Assembly (NCBI RefSeq): GCF_016616425.1
Contig: NZ_CP067101.1
Coordinates: 3,286,001 to 3,350,000 of the forward strand
From: Bradyrhizobium diazoefficiens
Lineage (GTDB): Bacteria > Pseudomonadota > Alphaproteobacteria > Rhizobiales > Xanthobacteraceae
Direction: 5' to 3'
Length of the DNA stretch: 64,000 bases
Part shown: positions 25,135 to 33,181 of the stretch, piece by piece
How the letters are laid out: every line of letters starts with the position of its first letter
Numbering within the stretch: the first letter of the stretch is position 1
Notes under the pieces: generated by a model
The model's database searches: none
Seen by the model: only the letters and a program-made list of their open reading frames with translations
What the model was told of the DNA's origin: nothing
Program-made: the position numbers and the translations under genes

Positions 25135-26481
25135 CTAGTCACCGGAGTCGGCGCCGCGAACAGCATAATTGCCGCGCTTCACGACGGTGAAGCGCAAGAG
25201 CACGAGAATTGAAGGGTCCACTCCTGTTCGCCTGCGGCAGAGGACGTTCAGGGCAATGGTCGCGAGCGCCAGCGACACGGTGGCCGAAATCGCTGCGCCA
25301 AGCACGCCGAGCCAGGGAATGAGGATGATAAATCCCGCGAGCCGCAGTGCGACGTTGGCGGCAACGACGGGAACATAGACTCGTTCATGGCCGGTCAGCT
25401 GCAGGATCGCAGCGGACGGGCCGCCTGCGGCCTGGATGGCCGTTCCGATTGCGAGCACGATCAGGACCGAATGCTGCCCGGTGAAATGAGGTCCGAACAG
25501 GTTGAGGAGATAGGGCCCGCCGATCCAGATCGTGGCGAGCCCGGCCACAACGCAAAGCGCGGTCACTTCCGCCATCAACTGCAAAGTCCGCTCGAACTCC
25601 CGATGGTTCTTGCTGAAATACAGCGAAGGAAGCCGGCGCGCGCCAAACGTGTACAGCGCCGCGGACAGCATGGCGAAGATGTTGGCAAGCCGCGAGGCGG
25701 CAAAGTAGATTCCGGCGGTCACGGGATCCAGCATCCAATACACCAGAATGACGTCGAAATACTGGTTTGCGGCTTCAAGGATGGATGCGAGCCAGAAGTG
25801 AAGGGCGCTCGATCGCCAGCGGGACGTTTCGGATCGTGCCGCCGTACCGCGCAAATCCGGCAGCACCCGCGCAATCGAAACGATCTGCGCGACCAGGCCG
25901 ACCGACATGGCCATCGTCATCGCCGTGAACAACTCGGCGGGATCAAGTTGCCGATGACCGAGCAGCATGGCGAGCAGGAAAAGAACGACGATAATCCGCC
26001 AGAAGAACTCGCGATTTCCTTCGCCCATGAGAATGCTGACCAGCGAACGCGCGATCTGGCTGCCAAGCATAACTCCGGCATTGACCGCCGTGTAGGCCGA
26101 CACCGCAAGTATGAGCGGCCACCAGTCGCCTCTCATGTTCGCCACGATGGCGATTCCGGCGACCACAGCCAGCATTGCGACCGAGGTAATCTTGAAGCTC
26201 GATAGAAGAACACCCTTGGTGAGATCGGGCCTTTCGCCGACCTGATACTCGTTCAGGAACCGTACCAGCAACGATTCCTGGCCGACCAGTCCAACGACGG
26301 CGGCGATCTGGGCAACCGAAAGCCAGGTCGCGAAGATACCGAATCCATCGGGCGACATCGTTCGCGCGGCGAGCGAGAACAACGCAAACGCAAGCGCGCC
26401 GCTACCAACCTTGAGCAGGATGGTCCCGACAACACCGCGCGTGACGTCACGCCGCATGAACTGGAGGATGGATTCGATCAT
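25135..26481 (-). CDS. Oligosaccharide flippase (Wzx/PST type)
   Basis: 448 residues with 12-14 predicted membrane helices, starting MIESILQFMRRDVTRGVVGT and LFSLAARTMSPDGFGIFATWLS. This opening (ARxLGPxxFG-like) is typical of polysaccharide transporter family flippases that move lipid-linked glycans across the inner membrane. YFSKNHREFERTL and the paired C-terminal helices also fit. The gene is followed by a 224-base gap before the GT4. It presumably serves the same polysaccharide. Confidence 0.87.
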   Translation of the reverse strand: MIESILQFMRRDVTRGVVGTILLKVGSGALAFALFSLAARTMSPDGFGIFATWLSVAQIAAVVGLVGQESLLVRFLNEYQVGERPDLTKGVLLSSFKITSVAMLAVVAGIAIVANMRGDWWPLILAVSAYTAVNAGVMLGSQIARSLVSILMGEGNREFFWRIIVVLFLLAMLLGHRQLDPAELFTAMTMAMSVGLVAQIVSIARVLPDLRGTAARSETSRWRSSALHFWLASILEAANQYFDVILVYWMLDPVTAGIYFAASRLANIFAMLSAALYTFGARRLPSLYFSKNHREFERTLQLMAEVTALCVVAGLATIWIGGPYLLNLFGPHFTGQHSVLIVLAIGTAIQAAGGPSAAILQLTGHERVYVPVVAANVALRLAGFIILIPWLGVLGAAISATVSLALATIALNVLCRRRTGVDPSILVLLRFTVVKRGNYAVRGADSGD

Positions 26482-26932
26482 GGAAGTCTAAGGAGCTGCA
26501 CCCCCCTGAAGAGACATGTTCCGATATTGGCGACAACCTAGCATGCCGAAAAATCGCGAGTGTTAATGGGTGACCTCCGGGACATTGCCGGCGGCCACGA
26601 TATGGCGGTTACACGGATTGCCTCACTGTGAAACATCGCCGTCCCCATTGTCCCAAATAGAGCAAGGCCCGACCCCGACCGACCGACGACGCAGCGCTGC
26701 ATCGACGGGATCAGCTGTTCGAACATGGAATGGCTCGCCGGATCCCACCGAGCCACCGGAAACCGGAATTTACAGAGAATCCCGAGCAAGAGGCGTGCCG
26801 GCCATCGTCAGCAAGGCCCGCTCTCCGCTTCGTTAACCTCGATATCGAGAAATGATCGCGCTTGGTCCTGCGATGCGACATGAGGCCGGGGAATTGCACG
26901 TGCGGCTGAGGTTGACCGTGGGAGCCAGCATC
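26482..26932. other. Intergenic stretch between divergent genes, nothing recognised
   Basis: The 451 bases separate the minus-strand flippase and the plus-strand oxidoreductase. No complete gene or repeat was recognised. It presumably holds the promoters of both. Confidence 0.5.
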
Positions 26933-28156
26933 ATGACGACGTACCGACCCGTAGCCGAGCCGATCGCCACAACCGGCGCTTCGCCGATCGTTGCGGACAT
27001 CGCGATCGTCGGCGGCGGCCTTGCGGGATCGCTTGCGGCGGCCGTGCTGGCGCGGGCAGGGCATCGTGTTGCCCTGATCGACAAGCGGGCGGTCTATCCG
27101 GACGAATTCCGGGTCGAAAAGATCGGCGGCCATCAGCTGGAGATGTTCCGCAAGCTGGGCTTCCTCGATGCGATCGAGAATGTCGCTTGTCGCTATGATG
27201 GGGTGCTCAATATCCGGGAAGGCAAGGTGGTCGATGTCAGCGTCGGCCAAGCCTACGGATTTCCTTATGCCGATCTCGTTGCCATGGCGCGCAGCCAGAT
27301 ACCCGATCGCTCCGACCTGATCGTTGACGAGGTCACTGCAATCAGCCGCAGCGACGACGTCCAGCATCTCGAGCTGGCCGGCGGACGGCGCGTGACTGCG
27401 CGTCTCGTTATTCTGGCCACGGGCATGGCAGGAGTTCTCGGCTACAAACTCGGGATCAGGCGGCGCGTGCTGGCCGAGCGCCATTCGGTTTCGTTCGGTT
27501 TCACGATCGCCCGCCGAGACGGTGCGCCGTTCGATTTCGAGGCGCTGACCTGCTATGGCGAGCGCACGGCAGACGGCATCGACTATCTCAGCCTGTTTCC
27601 CGTCCGCGCCGGCATGCGGGCCAACCTCTTCATGTTCCGCGATCCGACCGATCCGATCATGCGCGAGCTGCGTCGCGAACCGGAAGCGACGGTTCTGCGT
27701 CTGCTGCCGGGATTGCGGTCCTACCTCGGCGATTTCCGCGTCACCGACCGGGTCCAGAACTGGGTGATGGATCTGACCGTCGTCGAGGGACATCTCCAGC
27801 CCGGCGTCGTGCTTATCGGCGATGCGTTCCAGACCAATTGCCCCGCAGCCGGCACAGGCGTCGCGCGCCTGTTGATGGATGTCGATCGCCTTTGCACCGA
27901 ATATGCGCCGCGGTGGCTGATGACCGCCGGCATGGGCCAGGAAAAGATCTCGCAGTTCTATTCCGATCGCGACAAGATCGCGGCGGACCAGCAGTCCCTG
28001 AAGATGGCGCGCTTCCGCCAGGCCCTGACGTCCCGCAACGATATCGGTTGGGATGTACGGCGCCGGTTGCACTTCCTGCGGCGCAGCCTGACGCATCGTG
28101 TCGATCAAATGCATCCGGGCTGGCTTGGACGTGTTCGCGGCGCACTGCGCGCATAA
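26933..28156 (+). CDS. FAD-dependent oxidoreductase (UbiH/geranylgeranyl-reductase/halogenase-like)
   Basis: 407 residues. The N-terminal Rossmann motif is ADIAIVGGGLAGSLAAAVLA with the acidic end at VALIDKR. The second FAD motif is GVVLIGDAFQTNCPAAGTGV, where the GD contacts the ribityl chain. ARLVILATGMAG lies between them. The frame is the group A flavin monooxygenase-like fold shared by UbiH, geranylgeranyl reductases and FAD halogenases; the substrate cannot be assigned. ATG 26933 has GGAG 9 bases upstream. The location among polysaccharide genes suggests modification of a lipid or quinone-like substrate. Confidence 0.82.
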   Translation: MTTYRPVAEPIATTGASPIVADIAIVGGGLAGSLAAAVLARAGHRVALIDKRAVYPDEFRVEKIGGHQLEMFRKLGFLDAIENVACRYDGVLNIREGKVVDVSVGQAYGFPYADLVAMARSQIPDRSDLIVDEVTAISRSDDVQHLELAGGRRVTARLVILATGMAGVLGYKLGIRRRVLAERHSVSFGFTIARRDGAPFDFEALTCYGERTADGIDYLSLFPVRAGMRANLFMFRDPTDPIMRELRREPEATVLRLLPGLRSYLGDFRVTDRVQNWVMDLTVVEGHLQPGVVLIGDAFQTNCPAAGTGVARLLMDVDRLCTEYAPRWLMTAGMGQEKISQFYSDRDKIAADQQSLKMARFRQALTSRNDIGWDVRRRLHFLRRSLTHRVDQMHPGWLGRVRGALRA

Positions 28157-28200
28157 AGCGGAATGGCATTAGGCTGAATCGACTGCCGCGGGCTCGCTCA

Positions 28201-28318
28201 CCTCTCCCGCTTGCGGGAGAGGTCGGCGCGAAGCGCCGGGTGAGGGCTCTCTCCGCTAGGGGATTATTCCATTGCGGAGGCACCCTCTCCCCAACCCTCT
28301 CCCGCAAGCGGGAGAGGG
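28201..28318. repeat. Dispersed palindromic intergenic repeat (two related hairpins)
   Basis: Hairpin 1 is CCTCTCCCGC-TT-GCGGGAGAGG at 28201-28222. Hairpin 2 is CCCTCTCCCGC-AA-GCGGGAGAGGG at 28295-28318. The two are in inverted arrangement around a GGGTGAGGGCTCTCTCC segment. I recall this CCTCTCCCGC...GGGTGAGG type as a common repeat between genes in many Rhizobiales. It lies at the convergent 3' ends of the oxidoreductase and the acyltransferase genes, so it may also act as a bidirectional terminator. Confidence 0.8.
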
Positions 28319-28387
28319 AGCCCACCTTCGCCTTCGCGGCTATCGAGCCTCATCTCATCACGCTCTAGGCCCTGCGCCTGCCGTCGG

Positions 28388-29524
28388 TCAGCGCGTTGAT
28401 GTTGGAGTGCGGGCGGGCAGGAGCCGCAGATCCGATAGCCGCTTGGCCGCCAGCTTGAGCCAGGGAGCCTGCTTCAGGGCGAACAGGGCGATGGCGCCCG
28501 CGGTGCTGCCGGCTTTCGTGACCGCCCACATCGGCGAAGGCTGTCCGCCGAACAACTTCTTGTACGGCTCGTCACCGATGGTGAAATCGAGCATCTGATC
28601 CCCGCGCTCGATACAATCCCGCGCGACCTGCTCGAACATCAGCGCGCCGAGCGACTGGCTCTTGTAGCCGGCAATGTCGAAGGCGCTCATGATGATGAGG
28701 AAGCTGTCCCGATGGCTCAGTCCGAGCACGGCGGCGATCACGTCACCGTCCATCTTCATGGCGTAGAGGCGCACAAGGGTGCCGAGACCCCGAAGCGCCA
28801 CGTCGGAATAGAAGCCGAAATATTCGGGACGCTGGAGCAGATCTCCATCGCCTTGTGCCTGAAAGCGCGGACCGCGAAGCTTCCTCATCACGTCGAGCGC
28901 CTCGAGCACGGAGGCGCTGTCGTTGCAGCATGAGAAGCTCAGCGCGCCTTTCTTCTGGAGCTGGCGATATTTCTTTGCGAGCTCCTTCTGATAGGAGCGA
29001 TCGATTGCGCTGGCCCGCCATTGCTCGAACGGGGCGACGAGAACCGTCGCGTAGGCATTGGTGTCCATGGTTACGCGGCGGGATGCAGCCAACAGGTTTT
29101 CGATAGGAAGCCGCCCGTCGGGCAGCTTGGTCATTCGGAGCAGATCGAAAGGACGAACGAGGCGCCGAATCTCCGCGCACGCATCCGCGTCGTCGAGCAG
29201 TTGCGAAAACACTTCCGGGCTGCAAACCGGCGCCAGATAGTCGGAGACGCGGAGGTCGGCGAACTCGACGGTCCGGATCGGACCGCGCCGGATCCGAAGC
29301 AAGGGCAGCACCATCGCAAGGGCTTGCGTCGCGCGATGGCGGACCACGACGACCAGAGGTGTTGCGCCCACTTCCGAGGCGAGCCTGGAGTACAGGCTGT
29401 GCAGCCAGGCCGGATGCTGGAACGCGGTGGCGGCCGAGCGATCGAACAGCACGGCATATTCCGGACACAGAAAGTCGAACGACGGCTCGATGACGATGTC
29501 GAACGTGTTGCTGGGCTTGTTCAT
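28388..29524 (-). CDS. CelD/BcsL-like GNAT acyltransferase
   Basis: 378 residues, start ATG 29524 (MNKPSNTFDIVIEPSFDFL). It contains FQHPAWLHSLYSRLASEVGA, a central Lys-rich segment (SYQKELAKKYRQLQKKGAL) and a C-terminal GNAT-like region (LGLSHRDSFLIIMSAFD, SLGALMFEQVARDCIERGDQMLDFTIGDEPYKKLF). This order is typical of the proteins annotated as acetyltransferases involved in cellulose or polysaccharide biosynthesis (FemAB-like double GNAT). Placement after glycosyltransferases supports a polysaccharide acylation role. Acyl donor and target are unknown. Confidence 0.83.
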   Translation of the reverse strand: MNKPSNTFDIVIEPSFDFLCPEYAVLFDRSAATAFQHPAWLHSLYSRLASEVGATPLVVVVRHRATQALAMVLPLLRIRRGPIRTVEFADLRVSDYLAPVCSPEVFSQLLDDADACAEIRRLVRPFDLLRMTKLPDGRLPIENLLAASRRVTMDTNAYATVLVAPFEQWRASAIDRSYQKELAKKYRQLQKKGALSFSCCNDSASVLEALDVMRKLRGPRFQAQGDGDLLQRPEYFGFYSDVALRGLGTLVRLYAMKMDGDVIAAVLGLSHRDSFLIIMSAFDIAGYKSQSLGALMFEQVARDCIERGDQMLDFTIGDEPYKKLFGGQPSPMWAVTKAGSTAGAIALFALKQAPWLKLAAKRLSDLRLLPARTPTSTR

Positions 29525-29683
29525 GCGCAACCAGGGAAACCGGATAATTCGCGAAGCTCGACCGAGCCGTAGCTGCGCTTTATAGCAGGCTCGTTACGGG
29601 CTAGACACCAGCGGCGTGCGATTTGCATTAATGTGCTCAGCCACGGTCTTATCGTTACCAAACCCTTAAGTCCCGCCTTGCCA

Positions 29684-29711
29684 ATATGAGGGCTTTTGAT
29701 AAACATCATAC
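29684..29711 (+). promoter_or_regulatory. NikR operator upstream of nickel permease
   Basis: ATATGA at 29684-29689, exactly 16 bases, then TCATAC at 29706-29711. The established NikR site is GTATGA-N16-TCATAC; only the first base differs. The site ends 15 bases before the permease ATG. This position would block transcription or the initiation region when NikR is loaded with nickel. Confidence 0.85.
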
Positions 29712-29726
29712 TGCGGGATCGGGTGG

Positions 29727-30806
29727 ATGGAGCAAGCGGTGGGGCGGACTTTGCGGGTGATCGAATCCGGAACAGCGGTGCTGTTCGGAGGGCTCATCGC
29801 CGCCAACATCGCCGCATGGGCCTGGGCCTTCGCGCTGTTCGGAGACCGGCCGACGGTGCTGGCGACCGCACTGCTGGCCTGGGTGTTCGGTCTGCGCCAC
29901 GCCCTCGATGCCGACCATATCGCCGCCATCGATAACGTCGTGCGCAAGTTGATGCAGACGGATGGCGCACCGCACAGCGTCGGGCTCTATTTTGCGCTCG
30001 GCCATTCCACGGTCGTCGCGGTCGCGACCATATTGCTTGTGTTCGGCGTGGTGAGCCTGGGCGGCGACAACCTGCTCAGACAGATCGGCGGCCTCATCGG
30101 CACGTCGGTGTCGGCCCTGTTCCTGCTCGTGATCGCGGCCGTCAATCTCGCCATCTTCGCCGGCCTGTGGCGGACGTTTCGCGCTGCACGGGAGCAAGGC
30201 GTTCACGACGCCGAGGGCCTCGAAACGCTGCTCGCCAATCGCGGCTTCCTCGCGCGGCTGCTCGGACCATTGTTCCGCCTGGTCGCAAAACCCTGGCACA
30301 TGTATCCGCTCGGCTTGCTGTTTGGACTCGGCTTCGACACGGCGACCGAGATCGGCCTGCTCAGCATATCGGCAACCGAAGCGGCGCGCGGCGCTTCGGT
30401 TGCCGATGTCCTGGTTCTCCCTGCGCTGTTCGCATCGGGCATGGCGCTGGTCGACACTGCCGACTCCGCGCTGATGGTGAGCGCCTATCGATGGGCCTTC
30501 GTCGATCCCCTGCGGAAGCTCTGGTACAATCTCACGATCACCGGCGCCTCCGTGGCGGTCGCGCTGTTCATCGGCGGCATCGAGGCGCTCGGCTTGGCCG
30601 CCGACCGGCTCGGCCTGTCCGGCGGCGTATGGACGCTGGTCGACGGCCTCAACGAATCGCTCGCCAATGTCGGCTTCGCCGTGATCGCGCTGTTTGCGGT
30701 CGCCTGGCTCGTCTCGGTCGTGCTCTATCGGCGGATATTTGCAGACTGCCGAGAACGCGCCGCGGCGCAAATTCTGGAATGTGCCGATGCGCCCGAGGCG
30801 GCGTGA
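29727..30806 (+). CDS. NiCoT family nickel permease (HoxN/HupN/NixA type)
   Basis: 359 residues, about eight membrane helices. All signature motifs are present: RHALDADHI at residues 57-65 (the HX4DH metal motif), LGHSTVV at 91-97, LGFDTATEIG at 201-210 and FASGMALVDTADSALM at 235-250. It is a secondary importer of Ni2+ and/or Co2+ across the inner membrane. The adjacent NikR site argues for nickel as the main substrate, feeding hydrogenase and urease. ATG 29727 is followed directly by a family-like start. Symbol left open because hoxN, hupN and nixA are used for it. Confidence 0.93.
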   Translation: MEQAVGRTLRVIESGTAVLFGGLIAANIAAWAWAFALFGDRPTVLATALLAWVFGLRHALDADHIAAIDNVVRKLMQTDGAPHSVGLYFALGHSTVVAVATILLVFGVVSLGGDNLLRQIGGLIGTSVSALFLLVIAAVNLAIFAGLWRTFRAAREQGVHDAEGLETLLANRGFLARLLGPLFRLVAKPWHMYPLGLLFGLGFDTATEIGLLSISATEAARGASVADVLVLPALFASGMALVDTADSALMVSAYRWAFVDPLRKLWYNLTITGASVAVALFIGGIEALGLAADRLGLSGGVWTLVDGLNESLANVGFAVIALFAVAWLVSVVLYRRIFADCRERAAAQILECADAPEAA

Positions 30807-31136
30807 GAAGCGCACCAGGGCGCCGTCGATGAACCCTGACTTCGATCGCCGATTTTGAACTGCATCCGCAACGTGATGCGGTACTGGCGCGAAGCGCGTA
30901 CTCGCCCATTTACCGGTCGATCGCGCCGCTCACCGCGCTCCGCCTTGCTCTTCTCGGCTGCAGCGGACCGGCAGCGCCGGCGCCGGGACGCCGGGCCGTT
31001 GGCCAATGTGAGTTTTGTCGCCTGCGGCAACACGCCGGAGATGCTGGCGGTGAAGGAGGACAAGCGACCGCTGTGAAGGCTTTGGAGCTGCGGAAGGCAG
31101 GCTCACCGGGCAGGCAAAACGGCCGCACCAGGGCTC
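30807..31136. other. Intergenic stretch, nothing recognised
   Basis: The 330 bases between the nickel permease and the small minus-strand gene have no convincing coding frame. A plus-strand frame of 73 codons (30855-31076) is Arg-rich and resembles no family I know. Confidence 0.5.
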
Positions 31137-31349
31137 TCACGAGAACATCGAGGCGATGGTCTGTATATGGTCGGTTGCGGCGGCGACCAGATCGGCATAG
31201 TTGGTGTGCCCTTGAGCGGCTGCCTTGAGAATGCATTCGGCGAAGAACGCCTTTGTTGAAATGGTCACCAGGTCGGAAGGCACCTTGGTCATTGCGTCCT
31301 CGAGGGCCGTCCTCATGGTGCTCACGAGCTCAGGATCGAATTGCGGCAT
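31137..31349 (-). CDS. Conserved small alphaproteobacterial protein of unknown function
   Basis: 70 residues from ATG 31349: MPQFDPELVSTMRTALEDAM, then TKVPSDLVTISTKAFFAECILKAAAQGHTNYADLVAAA and DHIQTIASMFS. Predicted mostly helical, soluble, no Cys. I recall many near relatives in Bradyrhizobium with the same TMR-LE--MTKVP and AAAQGHT patterns, often in several copies per genome. No function is known. Longer upstream starts are possible but extend past the family's usual beginning. Confidence 0.7.
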   Translation of the reverse strand: MPQFDPELVSTMRTALEDAMTKVPSDLVTISTKAFFAECILKAAAQGHTNYADLVAAATDHIQTIASMFS

Positions 31350-32350
31350 TGATACGACTCCATCCATCGCAATGTCCGGATCCCAAATCAGGCACCCGGT
31401 GCGGCCGAAGTCTCGCCGAGCGAACGGCAAAATCAAATCAACTGCGTTTGACCTCCGTGAAATCTTGGAAAGATTGGGCGGTCTCGCGCCGAGTTGAACC
31501 CGACTTCGGCGCACCAATGCATTCAATTGGCGAAAGAGATCGCATGCCGGATCATCAACCGCGCAAGCAAGCTACCTTGCCCGAATACGTATCGTCCTGG
31601 GGTTCCTCGTCAGCTGAGATGACCCACGCACCGGATCGATCGGATTTCGGCGGATCTTGCGGCTTCTGCCGGCGGGCGACGGAATCTTGCTGTGTCGCGC
31701 CGCTGTCAACCCGCCCGCGCAAAAATATTCCACTTTACCGAAATTCGGATTTGTCGTATGTGTCGCCCATCCCGGCTCATCCAGGAGGGGCGATCTTGTG
31801 TCGTCACTGTCGCGAGCCGGGCTTGCGGTGGACGCGGCAGCGTCGGCACGAAGGGTCGCGGGCAGGGCGGGTAGTCCCTGTGAGCCCGAAACCGCGTGCG
31901 GACGAGCGGCGCTGTCAAGTTCGTCTCGCCAGCATGCTTCCGGCAACGTCGACAAGGCCGGGAGATCATGCGGCGGTCAGCGAACGCGCGTACGGCAAAA
32001 CCGTGTGGTCCTGACCGTCGTTGCTACGGTCAAGCCCTTCGAAGATGCGAGCGAGCCCAACCGGGCGGACTGCACCAATTCGCGGGGCGAGGGAGGCCAG
32101 AACGAACTCGGCTCCCGGGAGATCACGGCATAAGCCGTCCGACCATCGCGCAGGGAAGGCCGAGTGTTCGGCACCACCTGTATGCTGCTGTGCGGTTCTT
32201 TCTGCGTGTGCTTTTCGCGCAGCAGACCGCGGGTGCGAGCCGGCACCCGGCCTTCCCTGCGCCCTCCTGGCTTTCAGAGGGTGGAGCGATCAAGCAAAGC
32301 TCGGGCGAACGCGTCGCGAGAACGCGAAGGCGTGCAGGTCTCGCTGCGAT
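31350..32350. repeat. Repeat-filled intergenic kilobase, Bradyrhizobium-type dispersed element
   Basis: No gene was recognised in these 1001 bases. From about 31710 to 32345 the sequence corresponds to a multi-block repeat I recall from Bradyrhizobium genomes: an AAAATATTCCACTTTACC block, a CATCCCGGCTCATCCAGGAG block, a TACGGCAAAACCGTGTGGTC block, and a hairpin block. The hairpin has perfect 15-bp arms, GCGCAGGGAAGGCCG at 32148-32162 and CGGCCTTCCCTGCGC at 32248-32262, 85 bases apart. The reading frames over this stretch are probably accidental. The repeat's edges are estimated. Confidence 0.65.
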
Positions 32351-32905
32351 CTAGTCGATCGCGGTGCGCGAACGGCGATGGCTGCTGTGAAGTTCGGGAT
32401 AACCCGTGAGCATCAACTTGTCGGCGCGTACGCCCCAGCTCTCCAGGCGGTCAAGGAAGCTCATGCCGAGCAGATTGGTCTTCATCTGTCCGCGCTGGAC
32501 GACGAGGGCCGGCACCGATTTCTCGACGAGATGGCCGACCGAGAGACGGTCGAGCGTGAGGCGGGCTGCCTTGGTATGGCCACCCGCGGTCTCGAGATCG
32601 ACATCGTATTCGAGCATCTCGAGCGGCAGCCCGATGGCTTTGGCGGTTTCCCAGGTCAGCACCACCGACGTGGCACCGGTATCGATCACCATCGGCGCGG
32701 CGACACCGTTGATCTTCGCACGCAGCGCAAACTCGCCGCCCTGGCCGCGTGGGATCTGCACGGCGGGGGCTGGCGCCGCGGGCTTCGCGCGGAAGATGTG
32801 CGAGACCTTGTGGCTGGCGCGTGCGATCTGTTCGGGATCGCCGTAGGCGACGACCGCACCTGCCGTGCCGGCGAGCATGGCGAGAACGAGCAGGAAGCGG
32901 ATCAT
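32351..32905 (-). CDS. Retropepsin-like aspartic protease (TIGR02281, clan AA)
   Basis: 184 residues. An N-terminal hydrophobic segment (residues 1-20, signal peptide or anchor) is followed by a linker and then a single aspartic-protease domain. The catalytic motif is VIDTGATSVVLT with Asp 75. LNGVAAPM-type beta hairpins, ETAGGHTKAARLTLDRLSVG and LLGMSFLDRLESWGV follow as in retroviral-type proteases, so it probably works as a dimer in the periplasm. I chose ATG 32905; the 28-base gap from the DUF1289 stop suggests one operon. The natural substrate is unknown. Confidence 0.88.
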   Translation of the reverse strand: MIRFLLVLAMLAGTAGAVVAYGDPEQIARASHKVSHIFRAKPAAPAPAVQIPRGQGGEFALRAKINGVAAPMVIDTGATSVVLTWETAKAIGLPLEMLEYDVDLETAGGHTKAARLTLDRLSVGHLVEKSVPALVVQRGQMKTNLLGMSFLDRLESWGVRADKLMLTGYPELHSSHRRSRTAID

Positions 32906-32933
32906 CGCGCGCCTCCGGAGACGCGCAGACCGG

Positions 32934-33137
32934 TCAGGTGCGTTTCGGCGATCCCGCGATCGGCGCAAGGCCAGCTTCCGTCATGCGTGCCGGCAACACG
33001 GCCATGACCGCGAGCCGTTCCGCGCTTTCCATGGCGTGCCAGCGCGCGATCTCGGGCAGGGTCCGGCCGCAGCCGAAGCACAGCTTGGTCCCGGGATCGA
33101 TCATGCAGACGGCGACGCACGGCGTTTCCTTGCTCAT
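32934..33137 (-). CDS. DUF1289 small cysteine protein
   Basis: 67 residues: MSKETPCVAVCMIDPGTKLC then FGCGRTLPEIARWHAM. The Cys pattern (C-x3-C-x8-C-x2-CGRT-EI-W) defines DUF1289, an iron-sulfur or zinc-binding candidate of unknown role common in proteobacteria. It precedes the aspartic protease by 28 bases on the same strand, an arrangement that I think recurs in relatives. Confidence 0.9.
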   Translation of the reverse strand: MSKETPCVAVCMIDPGTKLCFGCGRTLPEIARWHAMESAERLAVMAVLPARMTEAGLAPIAGSPKRT

Positions 33138-33181
33138 TCTGACATAGTGGGGGATTGTCGGGCATGTCTGCAAGCATCTGG

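Noticed and set aside
31253..32354. Several long frames on both strands in the 1 kb repeat region
   Set aside because: They overlap a dispersed non-coding repeat with inverted arms and show no domains.
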